From positions 79,798,247-79,862,246 of the forward strand of contig CM019713.1 of NCBI GenBank assembly GCA_009760885.1: DNA of 64,000 bases, in the 5' to 3' direction. This document shows positions 41,160-54,061 of this stretch, piece by piece; position 1 is the stretch's first letter; each line of letters opens with the position of its first letter. The notes beneath the pieces were generated by a model. The model was given only the letters and a program-made list of their open reading frames with translations, did not search any database and was not told where the DNA came from. The DNA comes from Achatina immaculata. Its lineage: Eukaryota; Mollusca; Gastropoda; Stylommatophora; Achatinidae. The position numbers and the translations under genes were made by a program.

Positions 41160-42434
41160 CAATAGCTGAAATGTTAATAGATATAATTTTTCGCTTTAGA
41201 GGGACGTTTTGAAGCAAGTGAATGTCAGCTTTTATGCAACTTATACAACATCATTTTGCCAAAGGACTTCTCGCATGACTGATTCTGCTAATACTGATAT
41301 GCTTTTCTGACTACACTAACAACAAAACAATATTTCCAGTCCCTTTTTTCTCTTCCGTGTACATTTTTCTTTTTCATCCCTCTTGTCTCATTACAAATGA
41401 ATCTCCATCCTTCAGAAGTCTTTCTGTGATAGCATATGTTACGGGTGTCAGCCCCATAACACTCTTAATGGCAACGCCTATGATTAGTATTTACATTTTG
41501 GTTGTTCTTCAACTTGGTCGATTATCTGAAAGACTGATCAGTCAGTGAAACGTACAGCACGGGGCTGGCGGGGAGGGGGGAGGGGTGTGATTTAAGCCTG
41601 GACTGCTGGGAAGTGTGTTAAGTAGGGAGAGAACTTGATGGACGCTGACCGGTGCGGATGTTATATTTGTCGTTGTCAATTATGGAGTTTTCTGTAATAT
41701 TTCAACCTTGATATCTTTAGTCCTACTCTCTTTTCCTATGATGTACGGGTGAAGGTTTACTACCAGTTCAATGACCTGATTTATCAAATAGCTGAGCTGA
41801 AGCTGTGTATTTTGACATATCACTCATATTCCCGTCCTTCATCAAGTTATCATCTTTATCTGGTTCCACTCATTAAACATCTAGAACGTAATATCACCAC
41901 TTGACCTAGTTAGTAGTTTCAGCTTGTGTAAAAGATAAACGGGTATTTGTCTGAAGGGAGATTATGAATTCAGGGGAGGTAACCAATGCTGAGTAATGTG
42001 TTGTCAACACTGACTTTCAAAAAGGAAATGGTCGCGTCTATCCAAGTGTCTCCCAGTTATCGATAGTCCAAGAAATCGTTGGAAAAATCTTTCTTTCTAA
42101 GTTTTTATCAAACTCATGACCTCCTTCCTTTCACAGTTCACAGCGTTGTTATTTTTTACATGAGTGCAGCAGCTGTTATTATTTCTTACTACATTCTTCC
42201 ACACTCTTAAGTTTATACTTGTTACCACTGTCATCATGTAGTTCCTCAAGTTCATCACTTTTATCTGGCACTTGATGTTTATAATTTTTAGAAAATTGGA
42301 AATAAGAAAACTAGTAAGTTTAAATGAACATCATGAAAAGAAGTAAAACTGCTCCAGTATATAATGAATAGATTATAGCAATACGAAATTCATCATTTTA
42401 ATAGGGCAAGTCATTAAATAAGTTGCAAAATTAG
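41160..42434. other. Upstream region of the host gene, no recognised gene
   Basis: No supported feature apart from a G-rich patch at 41561-41590. Regulatory elements may lie here, but none could be identified. Confidence 0.35.
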
Positions 42435-42683
42435 CTAGGGGAAAAACAACTGTGAGTAATTGTCTGAAATAAAAAAAAGTTTGTTGACACAACGAGTTAC
42501 CTCCTTGACAATGTCTAGATTTATATCTCGGAAACTCCGATCAAACCACGTAATTTGTCCATCTTTGAATTTCTGAACCCAGTTATACTCACGGCTTTTC
42601 TTGACATATATTTTACACTGTACACGTTGGTCAACAGAAAACAGACACATCCACGCTGTTCTTCTCTGGAAGAATATATGCAT
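42435..42683 (-). pseudogene. Possible relic of a mariner helix-turn-helix region
   Basis: The minus frame includes SVDQRVQCKIYVKK, then REYNWVQKFKDGQ and INLDIVKEV. The order resembles the DQR-x-x-IK and W-x-x-x-FK-x-G blocks of mariner DNA-binding regions with a deletion between. The match is weak and could be chance. Confidence 0.25.
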
Positions 42684-42999
42684 TTACCACATTCACTTTA
42701 TAAAAGTGGTTGCTGTTGAATAACCATGGCATGCTGGGATACATTTTTGGTTCTAATTTCGCACCAATTGGTGCTGTCCAAAACTGCACAATGAATTTTC
42801 AATTGTTTTAGTCTGTGTGGATTTGATGCTTAATTATTGACTTTCTCTCTATATTAAATACCTTTCATCTTTGTGACAAAATATGCAGATGTTTGTTGAA
42901 GTGAAAGAGCAGAGAGTGTGGGAAATGAAACTGTATCTACATAAAAATATATGTAGATGGAATAGTTGTTGATGAAGTAAACCAGTTTGCATAAATTGG

Positions 43000-43578
43000 C
43001 AACTACACAGATAAGGATGGTAACTCCAGGAAGTAAGTCAGAGTTAGAATTGCAAAAGCATCATTGCCCTTCGAAAAATTTGAGAACATATGGAAGTTAA
43101 AAGTTATAAGCACAAAAGCCAAGTAAAGATTATTCAGTTCAAATGTAATATCCATCCTCTTTTATGCATGCGAGAGCTGGAAATCAACTAAAGAAATAGA
43201 TAAGAAAGTAGGCTTTTTTTTAAACAAATGCCTCAATGAAAATACTTAGTATAAAGTGGAAGGACTTTAAAAACAACGCAGAGATAAGACAGATGAACAA
43301 ACAACAACCTGTCTCATGGGTGATCAGAAAGAAGATAGACATATGCAGGCCTTGTGATGAGAAGAAACAGTCAGAGAATACCAAAACGAGTTATCAAGTG
43401 GAGCACAACATGCCGAAGAAAAAGAGGTCGACCACGTGAAACTCTAAAGAGGACATCGTTAAGAGAAGCCAGTTTAGTGGGTATAACATCCCTTGATGAA
43501 GCTGAAAAACTTGCAGAGACCAGGAAAACTTGGCAGACAACTATGTGAGCTCGATGTTCACGAGAAGGATGTAAGATA
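43000..43578 (+). mobile_element. LINE family B, 3' end
   Basis: The copy matches 1-778 almost throughout. The thumb block is near 43040-43170, and WSTTCRRKRGRPRETLKRTS (43390-43450) with SLVGITSLDEAEKLAETRK follows. The 3' end has GCTCGATGTTCACGAGAAGG and a decayed tail. Frameshifts around 43220 and 43350 break it. Confidence 0.85.
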
Positions 43579-43889
43579 TTTTGTAACAGGTGAATGTAAC
43601 ATAGAATGCCTACATCATCATAAAGGTTGATATAGTAAAATATTTTGAAATATGTTATGACAGAGCATCTCTGTACAGGATGAAAGGGGGAGACAGCTCT
43701 GCCTTGTCATACCACAGAAACATCTAGAGGATATGATGTTTGTATCCATAGTTTCCTTAACCTCATGGGTGTGTGTCAGCATCATGTCTGCCCATGTTTC
43801 CTTTCTCGGCCCAGAAGCAGACATATACATATTTCCACAGCTGGATGATTGTGGCGAAGCTGAGTCGCCGACTTAGCATTGGACAGTAG
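43579..43889. other. Short stretch without recognised features
   Basis: No supported feature. Confidence 0.4.
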
Positions 43890-44085
43890 CACACTAGCAA
43901 ATAAATAATAACAACATAAATATGCTCCATTCATTTTATTTATTTTTGTAACATATCATTCATGTAAATCTTTATTTCTTCGTCCTGCAGTTTTGTATGA
44001 TTAAGGCTCACGCCGAAACGTCACAACTTTGTAGTCGTTAAGTAATAAAGCTCCTCCTACCTTTTTCCTAGTTTATACATTTGTG
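43890..44085 (+). mobile_element. Penelope-like element, terminal fragment
   Basis: The sequence is the 3' end of the family found at 52855-54060 and 59478-60038. Shared are TTCATGTAAATCTTTATTTC, the TTCGTCCT block, CGAAACGTCACAACTTTGT and the polyadenylation-like AAGTAATAAAGCT. No coding region is left. Confidence 0.75.
43990..44028 (+). ncRNA. Degenerate hammerhead-ribozyme-like core
   Basis: The order is TTTTGT, ATGATTA, stem GGC with loop TCAC and stem GCC, GAAA, CGTC, ACAAC. This follows a type I hammerhead: stem I TTGT pairs ACAA, a helix II of three G-C pairs, then GAAA and GTC at the cleavage position. In the essential CTGATGA box two positions differ (C to A, G to T), so activity is unlikely. 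Confidence 0.5.
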
Positions 44086-44465
44086 CTAGCGACGGAAACT
44101 GTCCTAATAGTAAAGTTTGCCAGACTGGCTGTTTTGGATGTCAGAATAGTCGGTATCAAATGATTAATGCAGGCTTTATATGTCAGGTAAGGTGTTTTTG
44201 ACGATAATATTGTATCCTAACACTGAAGAGTATTGAGGATATTCTAACACTGGCCATGTTTTCCTTATTCTATTCTACGTCTTTCAGAAACACATGGGAC
44301 ATAAGGAATTTTTCTCCTCTTGTTCTACACATTTGAGTCATATAGCCTATAAGCACATAGTTTATATTTCATTTGACCAATCCCAAGTCATCAATAGGAA
44401 CATGGTGTAAGTGTTTCTGCTTTCCTTGGGTTGAACTAGAAAAAGATTTATATATTTGTAGAATG
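44086..44465. other. Stretch without recognised features
   Basis: No supported feature. Confidence 0.4.
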
Positions 44466-44735
44466 TATGTATCCGTTCATTCATTTGCATGTCCCTTGCG
44501 AAGCTTTGCCTTACTAACAGCATTCCTGTAGGCCTCTCGGTTGTGAGCAAGATGGCCTGCTGATGATGCATCCATTTGCAGATCATCAATGATGTCTTGC
44601 AGTCATCTTCGCCTTGGTCTTCCTCTCTTTCTTTTTCCCATTGTGTACCCTTCCAAGACGGTTTTCTCTAGATTATTATGACGTTTAATGTGTCCAAAAT
44701 ATTTAAATTGTCTCTCTTTAATCCTCTTTACTGGT
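44466..44735 (-). mobile_element. LINE family C, 3' end
   Basis: Minus-strand C-terminal ORF2 blocks are seen: a FxHIKRHNN-like region, GKRKRGRPRRR and LQDIIDDLQMDASSAGHLAH. These are followed by NREAYRN and RKGHANE with the stop, then an (ATGA)n-type tail at 44466-44480. A shorter copy is at 62626-62742. Confidence 0.75.
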
Positions 44736-46194
44736 TAGCGGGGTAGGGGTATCCCCTATCAAAGGAGAAGTAAGACACCTCCTTACCTCCGTCAATCTAC
44801 GGGACACCATTAGGCATGATGTAGTACCTGTATAACCCCCAGATCAGGTGACATGAAGCCATGGTAGCAGGTGGTGGATGAAATGGGAGAGCAGCCGATA
44901 GATAATGTTAGTTATGGTCACCGTTCTCAATGTAGGGACAATTGCTACGATCAATGACTAGTACAGTCACTGCCTGGAAGGAAAGCATTGGTAAACTATC
45001 TTATAAAAATATACCAAGAAACCCAAACAGCAACATGGAAAGTCTGTATGTAAGTAACTCATATTTTTTTCACAAGTTCCTTGCTGTTAACTCATACTGT
45101 GGTGTTTGTCTACAGTTTCTTTGACCTTCTCACACGTAAAGAGTGATGTGACCAGCATAGTGACTTCTTTTCCACAGCTGCACAGGGGGTTATTAGCGCA
45201 GTTCATTACACTGTGCGCGTCCATTAATCTTCTGTGTGAGTGACGCAACTGTATGTAGTGTTACAATAGTAATAACATGACGTATTGTTGATGAGTGAAT
45301 GGTTTTCCTTACATGATCATTCATCAGCTAGAGATTTATCTTTATAAAAATATTTCAGAAGGCCTAGATATAGTGTCTGGACAACCTGTCAAAGAGGACT
45401 ACTTGGTCTGCAATAACCACCCGAAACCACAAACAGAAAACCACTTCCGCTGAATTGTCCCTTATCACGAAACTCCCGTTTTACTTGCTCAGGGTACAGG
45501 TGAGAAGAGACAGTGGGATTTTTGACGTGTTGAGATGTGTCTGTTTTGTTTCCTGCATAAATAAGGACAAGGGCCTAGAGTTTTTAACTGGAAGGTTGTG
45601 GCGCTGGAGATCTCTATGTAACATTCATTATTTTCGACATGTTTGTCTGTGAGTTTGTCATCATAATTGCACACGAAATGTGTTACTATTGGTTTCTGCT
45701 GCGTGCACGTTTCCCATCCGTGGTGATAATACTCGCCATCAGGACATTAAGATGGCTGCTGGTTATGGTTAGGCTTTCCAACGTTCTTAAGAGCTGTGTT
45801 GTTGGGTGAGAAAATAAAGGCCGGACATTAAGAAAGGAATATGAGAATTCATTGAAACTGAATCCTACAACACAAACGTAGTTTGTCAACAGTTATGCTC
45901 ATGAAGTACAGCTTTGAGAGACACAGATCAGCGAAATGATACTTGTCAGCTTCCAACCATAAACATCTGGCATCTATCCCAATCTATCTGTCTTCTGAGT
46001 TGAAAAGAGTCCTTTACTAACAATTGTTAAAACTACTCAAGGAAAACGTAGGGATAATTTTATTAATTAATTAAAGCTGTGACTTTCGGTTTGCATTCTT
46101 TTTAATCATAAAAAAAAACGAACATAGAGGACAAAGAATTGAGGAAATAAGATAAAATATAAGTTTTCTTTAGTCAAAAGTAGTCTCTCTCCTC
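44736..46194. other. Stretch without a recognisable gene
   Basis: No supported feature. A GGGGTAGGGGTATCCCC-like palindrome occurs near 44740-44757. Open frames at 45455-45652 and 45686-45889 look like chance. Confidence 0.4.
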
Positions 46195-47040
46195 ATTAAG
46201 GTTCATATGCGAGTTCCGAAAAGTAATATACGCCACTATGTGAAAAAGGTGTACCATAATTTCTATTTGTGAAAATTATCTGAGATTCGGTGACTGCATA
46301 CAGAAACATCTATATGATGTCATTCAGTAAGATACTCAACCAGTCGCTAATAATTTTAACAGCCACAACCACAGAGGTAAATCCGATTTCCTGGCAACAC
46401 CTATTAAACAATGTCACTCTTATGAAAGAAGCCACCTAGCGATTGAGAACCGTTGCATTCAGGAATATAGGACTTTGAATCCACGGGGCTTGAACTCGAA
46501 ATTCAGCTACTCGTAACATTGCCCTTCTCCACAATCATATTCCATCTGAACTAAGTTCTGCTCCTTCCTCACCTGCAATACATATTTCACTCACTTCATT
46601 AGGTTTCAAACCCTCGACTCACACCACATCCACATATTCCACCCAACATCACTTGGCTAGATTATCCCTGTATCACTCACCTTTCCGCAGTCTTCACATC
46701 CTCTCAACTACACATTTATCACACACTGCAACGCTCCATTTAAACAATTTCAACTCACTACCACACTCACTCTTGGACGAGGCTTCTTACATGTCATAGC
46801 TAAGTGCTCCATTTATTCTTTTGTTTTATCCACTCCTATTTGTTGTATAGCATTCATATGAACTAAATAATGTTTTTGTGTGATTAAGTGCAAACCGAAA
46901 GGTGACAGCTGTGTGCTTGTAAAATTATTTAAAGCTGTTTGTACTTGTTTTCTTAATGTTTTTAACTTTTCTTTTATTACATCCTTACTCGGTGGTTTCG
47001 TCAATAGTTGTATACTTAGTTTCATACACTTATACATACA
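46195..47040 (+). mobile_element. Penelope-like element, GIY-YIG endonuclease remnant and 3' end
   Basis: In broken frames the plus strand gives CEFRKVIYATM, then KRCTIISI and LRFGDCIQKHLYDVI. These blocks align with the GIY-YIG endonuclease region of the better copy at 53230-53370 (NVIYVMVCKRC, LRLGDRIQKHL). The following non-coding part ends near 47040. A hammerhead-like core is at 46871-46913. Confidence 0.75.
46871..46913 (+). ncRNA. Degenerate hammerhead-ribozyme-like core
   Basis: TTTTTGT, GTGATTA, then GTGCAAAC in place of helix II, CGAAA, GGTG and ACAGC. This is the most altered of the four copies, recognisable only by comparison with 43990-44028 and 59945-59985. Confidence 0.35.
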
Positions 47041-47084
47041 CTAATTATTAGTGTTTCACTGATATTTGTGCTTTTGTTGCTCTT

Positions 47085-47740
47085 ATCTTACTTATATCTT
47101 ACATCCTTCCCGTGCCGTTAAACGTCACAAAGGGCCCGTAATGGTAGTTTGCCAAGATATCCTCTCTTCGGCGAGTTTTTCAATCTCATCAAGGGATGTT
47201 ATGCCCACTGAATTTGCTTCTCTTAGCAATGTCTTTTAGACTTTTACGTCGTCGACCTCTTTTTCGTCGGCCTGTTGTGTTCTATTTGATAGCTTGTTTG
47301 GGGATTCTCTTATTATTTCTTCTCATCACATGACCGACATATGTCCATTTTCTTTTCTGATCAACCACAAGACAGCTTGTTGTTTGCTCATCTGTCTGAT
47401 CTCTGCATTGATTTCTTACACAAGCATAAATGAGGCTTGATATTACATTTGAGCTGAATAATCTTAATTTGGATTTTACGCGTATAAATTTTGAATGCCA
47501 TATGTTCTCAAGATTCTTGAAGGTCAATGTTGCTTTGGCAATTCGAATTCTAACTTCTCTTCTGGTGTCACCATTGTGGCCTATATAGCTGCTGAGATAT
47601 GCAAAATATCAGAAAGATTTGCTATTATAGAAAACTTTCATTCCCAGATCCTCATTTTCTTCATTAATTCAGAGATCTTTCTATTTAGTTTCGAGTCTTC
47701 TCAATCTGATAGTTTGCACAATACTTAACTTTTAAAAGTA
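47085..47740 (-). mobile_element. LINE family B, 3' end
   Basis: Minus-strand copy of family B. The 3' end (TCTTACATCCTTCCCGTGCC on the plus strand) is at about 47096-47115. GITSLDEIEKLAEERISWQT is at 47150-47210, and the RRNNKRIPKQAIK block at 47285-47330 precedes decayed thumb sequence up to 47740. Several frameshifts are present. Confidence 0.82.
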
Positions 47741-48187
47741 ACACTAGTCTACTCTTTGCTGGAAGATTTATTTAATTGACTACTCAGAATTAATCAACAT
47801 CCAAGCTTTATTCTAGGGATTCAACATCCATTATTCCCTAGAACCATTTTAAAAGCATGGCTGCCCACAGTCACTCGTTATGCTGTAAAAACTTTAATCG
47901 TGACTGGTTGGAAAGTGCAGTTAAAAATTAAACTAAAAAATTTTACTGAAATCAGACAAGAATGATGTTGTGCACAAAATAAAAATCTTCTAGATTAAGT
48001 ATGAATACTGAAAAGAAGTGTCGGAATATGAATATTGAAACGATAGAAGAATGTAAAAGCTTTCCTAGGAAAACTACATATTTAGTAGAAAAGCAATAGA
48101 ATAAAACGATGTAATATATTAGCCATAATAAACAGTATAACAGTATATTCTGGCCTTTTCAGAGGGGAAAAAACATAATACTAGGAA

Positions 48188-48232
<45 letters not shown>

Positions 48233-48672
48233 CATTAAGTGCCCAGGGCATATAGGGCTTCCACAAATGTTTTCCACAAATAGACGGACGAAAAGTTATA
48301 ACACCATCCCCGTGGCATATTTGTGTTTTCGTACTGATAATAGTGCATATTCTTTCTACTTTTATTTTCTAACACACCTTTTTCAAATCATATAAATAGG
48401 AATACTCGATTAAGTGAACACAGTACATTTTACAAGGGAAGTTAATGTTTACTTCAGTCGAGATATAAAGTCCTTGTACAGTACTTATCGTCTGCGAATC
48501 CGCTTCCCTTAAGGTGATCAGTCGTCATTATTGTCTGATTTCACACATTTTCGCTTACAAATCCACTGATACATACCACTGCAGAATATCACAAGCAAAA
48601 GAGGATTTGGAAGATACAATATGTAGTCAACCCTGTTTTTCATTTTGGACCTATGAGATCAAGCATGTGCAA

Positions 48673-48711
<39 letters not shown>

Positions 48712-49811
48712 GTGCAAATTTGCATTAAAGCATATAGGTGAGAATGTATCAAGACAGTGAGACAAAGAAAAGTATGCTCAAATAAATGTTCATTCATCTG
48801 GTGGATGCAGTCAATAAATAAAAAATAAAAATTAGATGAGCACAAACTGAAACTGTAGAAATTTAGAGAGAGAGAAAACTCTTGAAAAAAAACAGAAAGA
48901 ATGTGACACAAAAAAACACCAACTTTACTTAATATTTTCTTGTTTGAATATGAAAGTTAGCAGACAGAACACAAAAAGAAGGAATGATAGAAAGAAGCAC
49001 ATTTCAGGCAGCTACTTGGTGCGGGAAAACTAACAGAAAATCTTCCACTTGGAAGACTGTTCTCAAGCGCAGGAAAAAAGGGGATCTCAGGATAGGTTTG
49101 ATACAGTTATGGTATAAATAACAAGCAAGATTAAGTTAGAGAGGAAGCCTTACTTGTTTTAATGCAGACAGAGCCTTACGATGTGTTAGCGTGAGAGTAT
49201 TGTTATGTTTTGCTTAGAGAAATAAGAGTTTTCAGTAGTAGCAGTTTCTGGTACAGGCAACTTAAGTGACGATATATGATTAGTTTTTGAGATAGTTAAA
49301 AAGTTGTTGTAGACTAACACTTTTTACCGGTTGGAAACGTTGTAAATATGCCTCAATATGTGTACAAGTAAAAATGTAAAGTTTTCTCCCATATGGCGTA
49401 GTTTCTCACGTCGGGAATGGAACTGACATTGTAACTGACATTGTATTATTCTTACCAGCCTGATGGGCTACGTTTCCACACTCATTATATCGACTGTCAT
49501 TTTTTTTTCATCAACAAATGTGACATCTTGTATTTGCTTCAAATCGTAGATTTGGTTACTTCCTTGTGGAAACTTACATGTTGTTTAAATGGTTGACTAC
49601 AGATCTTTATGTAGTACAGTTATTACTTGGTATACTGCTGGAGTTTTGTTCACAACCTAGTGTTCTTGCTGTGTTGCGATATGTATAGATAAGCATCACA
49701 ATTTACAAACTTTGCTCAGCGTTGACGATTTTGTAAAGTAACAAAAAGAGAAGAAGTTAACAAGAAACTATATTCGTAGGCAGCAGACACACCATTTCCA
49801 AAGTATACAGT
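47741..49811. other. Stretch without a recognisable gene
   Basis: Contains two (TA)n microsatellites (48190-48229 and 48675-48710). Nothing else could be identified. Confidence 0.45.
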
Positions 49812-49860
49812 TTATTTCTCAGGTTGATAGTACAACTCTAACTGCCATACTACTTTAGTG
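49812..49860 (+). repeat. Left copy of a 49-bp direct repeat
   Basis: Matches 51290-51338 at 46 of 49 positions. Blocks include CAGGTTGATA, TACAACTCTAACTG and CATACTACTTTAGTG. A shorter, weaker match is at 50117-50138. Confidence 0.85.
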
Positions 49861-51289
49861 TTACCGTGACCACAACTTTCGTTCACGTCCAACATTATTC
49901 TTGCTTGGTGTTCCATACTTGTTACTTGTGTTTCACTTGTATACGTTTACTGCTAATGCATTGCCAGACATTCAGGCATTACAGCTAATGTTCGTTAGCT
50001 GGCCATGAGCTGGTGCGGTCGTGGACAGTTCTTGTACTTTGGATTTGGCCCTCAAGAACTGAGAGTCATGACGAACGGAAAATGCCAGTTAGAAATATTT
50101 AAGTTTTCATGTTGTGGCATACTATTTTAGTGCTGCCACATAAAGCCAACTTTTCAATTCATGGCCGGTTCAGTTGTACTACACGCTTTCAGCCTGCAGA
50201 GTTGACAAGGCTTCTGTGCATGACTAGCTGAGTCAATGTGATCTGACCTAGTTTTGGTGTTACAGGATAGATCTGCTGATCTACGTCATCAGCCGATAAT
50301 TGTTTCTACAGGAAGGACAGTGTAGCATTCACACAGTAGTCGGACGTCTTGATGTGTACTTGGATGTTTAGTGGTAGGTATTGAAGCATTTGGAACAGAG
50401 TAAGTTAGGTAGAATAGGTTCACCAGTTGTATGCAGATAGCTTAGGAATTGTTAGGATTTAGCTAGCTAGGGAAATCAAGTTATTCAACAGTTTGTTAGT
50501 TAGTGTTGGCTTATTGGCTAGTGTCCTCAACCGTAGAGTTGAAGGAAATGTTCTTTTGTAGGATTAGTAGGAGTGGGGTGTAAATTCAGGGGTAATGTCA
50601 TGTTCCTGCTTAGTTCAAGTCGTGGCTGAGGTCCAGGTAGACCAGGCTAGTGAAGAAGTCCTACATTCACGCCCGTAGCAGTTAACTCTAGACGTCAGCT
50701 GAAAGGTTCTAGTTGAAATTCTTCTACCTTGCGCTTGGCTGGAGTCAGTGACTTGGAAACCTGCAGCAACCACTCAGCTTGCACATGAGTTACGTTAATG
50801 TCCTCGTGAAGACAGTCCTGGAGTCAAGCTAAATAAACGTTTATACGTGGCATTGCTGATTATTTTCGGTCATTACTCAACCCCAGGAATTCTGGCCGGA
50901 AGTCGTCGACACAGAAAGGTGAAGGACAGTACGTGATTGACATTGTTTAAACAGAAATTACAATTTCCTGAACTCTATGGTAGATGTCTAAGTATTTTCA
51001 GGTGTAGGACATTATGAACTGATGTTTACGTATTATTCCCTAGCAGATATTCAAAGGACTTGAATTGATCTCAGAATAGTGGACTTTTGTATTGATAATA
51101 TTAGTGTTATTAGTTAAATGTGTTATTATGCTTAACCTTGGTAGACTTTTTTTTACATGAGTTCCTTATCTTTCAGAAGTGTAGCATGCCTTTTGCTGTT
51201 AATATTACTTATTATTACCTTGATTTCATAATAATTCATTTCTTCCCTCTAATAAGTGGTAGATAACTGAAGATTTTTAGTCAAAAAAA
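49861..51289. other. 1.43-kb interval between direct repeats, LTR-like in composition
   Basis: No coding region. Around 50380-50900 the sequence contains runs of TTAG-rich text, an AATAAA (50831-50836) and GC-richer blocks that would fit an LTR or leader. No partner exists in the window. Confidence 0.35.
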
Positions 51290-51338
51290 TTATTTGTCAG
51301 GTTGATATTACAACTCTAACTGTCATACTACTTTAGTG
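51290..51338 (+). repeat. Right copy of the 49-bp direct repeat
   Basis: See 49812-49860; the three mismatches are scattered. Confidence 0.85.
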
Positions 51339-51399
51339 GTGCTGTGAGAGGCATTTATCTGTCCATAGCTGACAAGATCTATTTTAGGGAAAAGAAAGA

Positions 51400-51755
51400 A
51401 GGAAAACAGTTATGCCATATACTGGGAAAAGAGAAAAATAATAACAGTTTTGAGCCAGCAGAAAGAAGAATTGCAGAAAGTGTCGAATGCACAGCCAGTG
51501 CAAAGACAAATACCAGTAATGGTCATATATCTGGCCTGAGAAGGACGTGCAAATCTAATCATCAGATAATTGGATTCCAAAAAGAAGATTATTAGTACGG
51601 TCAAATTTTGGTTCCACAGAAAGAGAGAATGCAATGATGGATAGATAGAAATTGGAATAAGAGAAATAAGAATAATGATCAGATATTGGGTCACCAGAAG
51701 AAAAAGGAATAACAGTAATTATCGGATACTGAACCAGCAAAAAATGAGACAGTTC
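51400..51755. repeat. Degenerate minisatellite
   Basis: Irregular units of about 40-50 bp share CAGATATTGG-like and CCAxxAGAAAGA-like blocks, for example near 51455, 51560, 51610, 51680 and 51730. Boundaries are approximate. Confidence 0.5.
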
Positions 51756-52854
51756 TAACGCGGAAGATGGGGAGAGATTGGAGAGTTATTTACTATGGTC
51801 TGATATTCTCACCAACTCAGATAAAACAAATAAAACATTGATTCACCCTGCCATTTTACTTTCTTTCACACCTTCCTGCTTTGTCATCATTTGTTTTAGG
51901 TTTCTCTACACTCTGTTTATTCTCACAGTACATACAAAACGAGAAAATATTACACATCGGTTCTTTTCTTTTCGTACACAACAGTACCTTGTAAACATTT
52001 ATCTCCACTATAGCCTTCTATACAGCTGGAACACTACGTGTAGTCGCAACTACTATTTAAACAATACTTAGATAAGGTAGACAGATGGTGTATGGTGCAG
52101 TTTTACAAAGTGTTTTACAAAGTTTTACAAACAACACTTAGAGCACGGTGAATAGCAACTCTTGCCTTAGTAGTTCGAATGATAATCTAAAATTCGAGAG
52201 TGTAAAAATAATAAAACATGTAACTATCTTTAACCTTTGCACATTCTTATTCAAATATATCTCAGACAAACACGTTTTCCAATTCTAATAAGTGCGAACA
52301 TTTTATTAGACAATTGGCTCATTTCATGGACAAAATTTACAGATAATTTCATGTAGGAAAAGTTACTAGTGTTATCAGTCTATTTATGTGCTAATTTCAC
52401 TTCATAACTTGTAAATTAAATCAGATTTCATGAAAAGATGAAAAGCATAACATTTAGGTGACATAGAATTTACAAATAAACCCGATTAAATTAGATTGTA
52501 CAACAAAGCTTTTAAATTTAAAAAAAAAACTATGCATAAATGATTATCAAAAGCATGTAATAACGAATAAAAGCAGAACGCATATGCCAAAATGACTGTG
52601 AAAACATGTTCTTCTTTATTACAAAAAAACATATCGTAATAAAACTCCATAATCACGAAACACGATTGTTGTGTACAGCTAGTCTGCCAAGTATTGTCAG
52701 ACTTCTTTTCTCAGACATTTTATTTGAAATCTTGCTGTCAAAGAAACACTTTAACAGTGAAATGATGGTCATTAAATTTGATGTGTACTTTTATTCTTTG
52801 CTACTGAGTCCAACATATTATTAGAATTTTTCAGTCATGGCCACTACCAAGAAA
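51756..52854. other. Stretch without a recognisable gene
   Basis: AT-rich, with no supported feature. Small open frames at 51778-52071 and 52606-52824 look like chance. Confidence 0.4.
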
Positions 52855-52975
52855 ATGTAATTCGTGAAGCCTTCAACCGTATCCAACTAGTGAGCAGCAA
52901 AGAAGCATTCAGAAAAAACCTGTTACCTCATGTGACAGAGTTAAGTTAGTACTTCCTTTCCACCCGCTTGGTCAG

Positions 52976-53549
52976 ATGGTTAAGAAAATCTTTTATCTTC
53001 ATCTGCCACTAATCCAACTCGACCCCGATACCTGCGACATTCTCTCTGATCCACCCCTATTAGCATACAAGCGTGAGCCAAATCTTAAGGACATCCTCGT
53101 CCACAGTCACTTGAAGCGGAGCCTAACATATATTGGCACTATAAAATGTAACCGCCCTCGCTGTGTTATCTGCCCTGTAGTTTGGGAAACGAAAACAATC
53201 ACCTTTCATAAAACTACCCTTACTCTTCATGAGGGATTAATATGCGAGTCTCGTAATGTAATATATGTCATGGTATGCAAAAGATGCATGATAACTTATA
53301 TTGGTGAAAATGGCCTCAGACTAGGGGACCGCATACAGAAACATCTGTACAAAATCACCCATTGCTGTGAAACCAGTCTCGAATCATTTCAATGGCTCCA
53401 ACCACGGAGACAAATCTGACTTTCTGGTAACAGCCATCAAACAATGTCACGTAGAGTACACAAGCCGCCTGGCGCTTCAAAACTGCTCCATTCAGGACTA
53501 TGGGACGATGGAACTGCATGATTTGAACTCTTTATTCAGCTACATATAA
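52976..53549 (+). pseudogene. Penelope-like GIY-YIG endonuclease region
   Basis: The frame at 52976-53419 (147 codons) includes a KDILVHSHLKRSLTYIGTIK block and then CNRPRCVICPVV, the CCHH-like cysteine motif. Next is the GIY-YIG region: CESRNVIYVMVCKRC, then YIGENGLRLGDRIQKHL. In the last, the typical GET is GEN. A frameshift near 53390 passes to the frame 53367-53549 with NHFNGSNHGDKSDFLVTAIK, the later part of the nuclease. This nuclease opens the target in Penelope-like transposition. The two frames overlap, so a single shift separates the copy from continuity. Confidence 0.8.
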
Positions 53550-53979
53550 CATCCTCCTCCTTCACAATCATAATCCCTCTCCACTAAGCTCCATTCTCTT
53601 CTCACTTGTTACACATAGCTCAGAACCTCATGACATTACAGCATTACAACCCCTCTATTCCAACCATAATCATTTATTTCACCTTCTTCTAGCTAGGTTA
53701 CTATTGTATCAATCTCTCTTCATTAATAGTTTCCCTAACCACCACCAGTAGTTGCTATCCATCTATCACACATCACAGGTCTCTATTTAAACATTCTCTA
53801 CTTTCCGCCATGCGCATTTCTGCACATTTCTGAACGAGCAACGGGCGCATTACTGATTGAAATTCGGAAAAGTTTCCAGTTGTTTCAAGCTAAGTGCTCT
53901 GTTTATTTTATTTATTTCTCTTAAACATAGGATTCATGTGAATCTATACTTACCCCCTCTCTCTAACTGTTCGTCCTAT

Positions 53980-54015
53980 TTGTGTTTGTACGAATAAGGA
54001 AACGTCACAACTTTG
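53980..54015 (+). ncRNA. Remnant of a hammerhead-like core, helix II lost
   Basis: TTTGT, ACGAATA, AG, GAAACGTC and ACAAC appear in the right order, but helix II has been deleted. Identified only by alignment with the other three copies. Confidence 0.35.
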
Positions 54016-54061
54016 TGCTCGTTAAGTAATAAAGCTGTTCCTAAGTTTTTCATACTTTGTA

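Larger units (their letters stand above)
52855..54060 (+). mobile_element. Penelope-like element, 3' half
   Basis: Contains the C-terminal part of the Penelope-like polyprotein (52855-53549), followed by about 0.5 kb of non-coding 3' sequence ending in a polyadenylation-like AAGTAATAAAGCT. It ends abruptly at 54060, where a family A LINE begins. It is the best preserved of four Penelope-like pieces here. The reverse transcriptase itself is missing. Confidence 0.82.
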
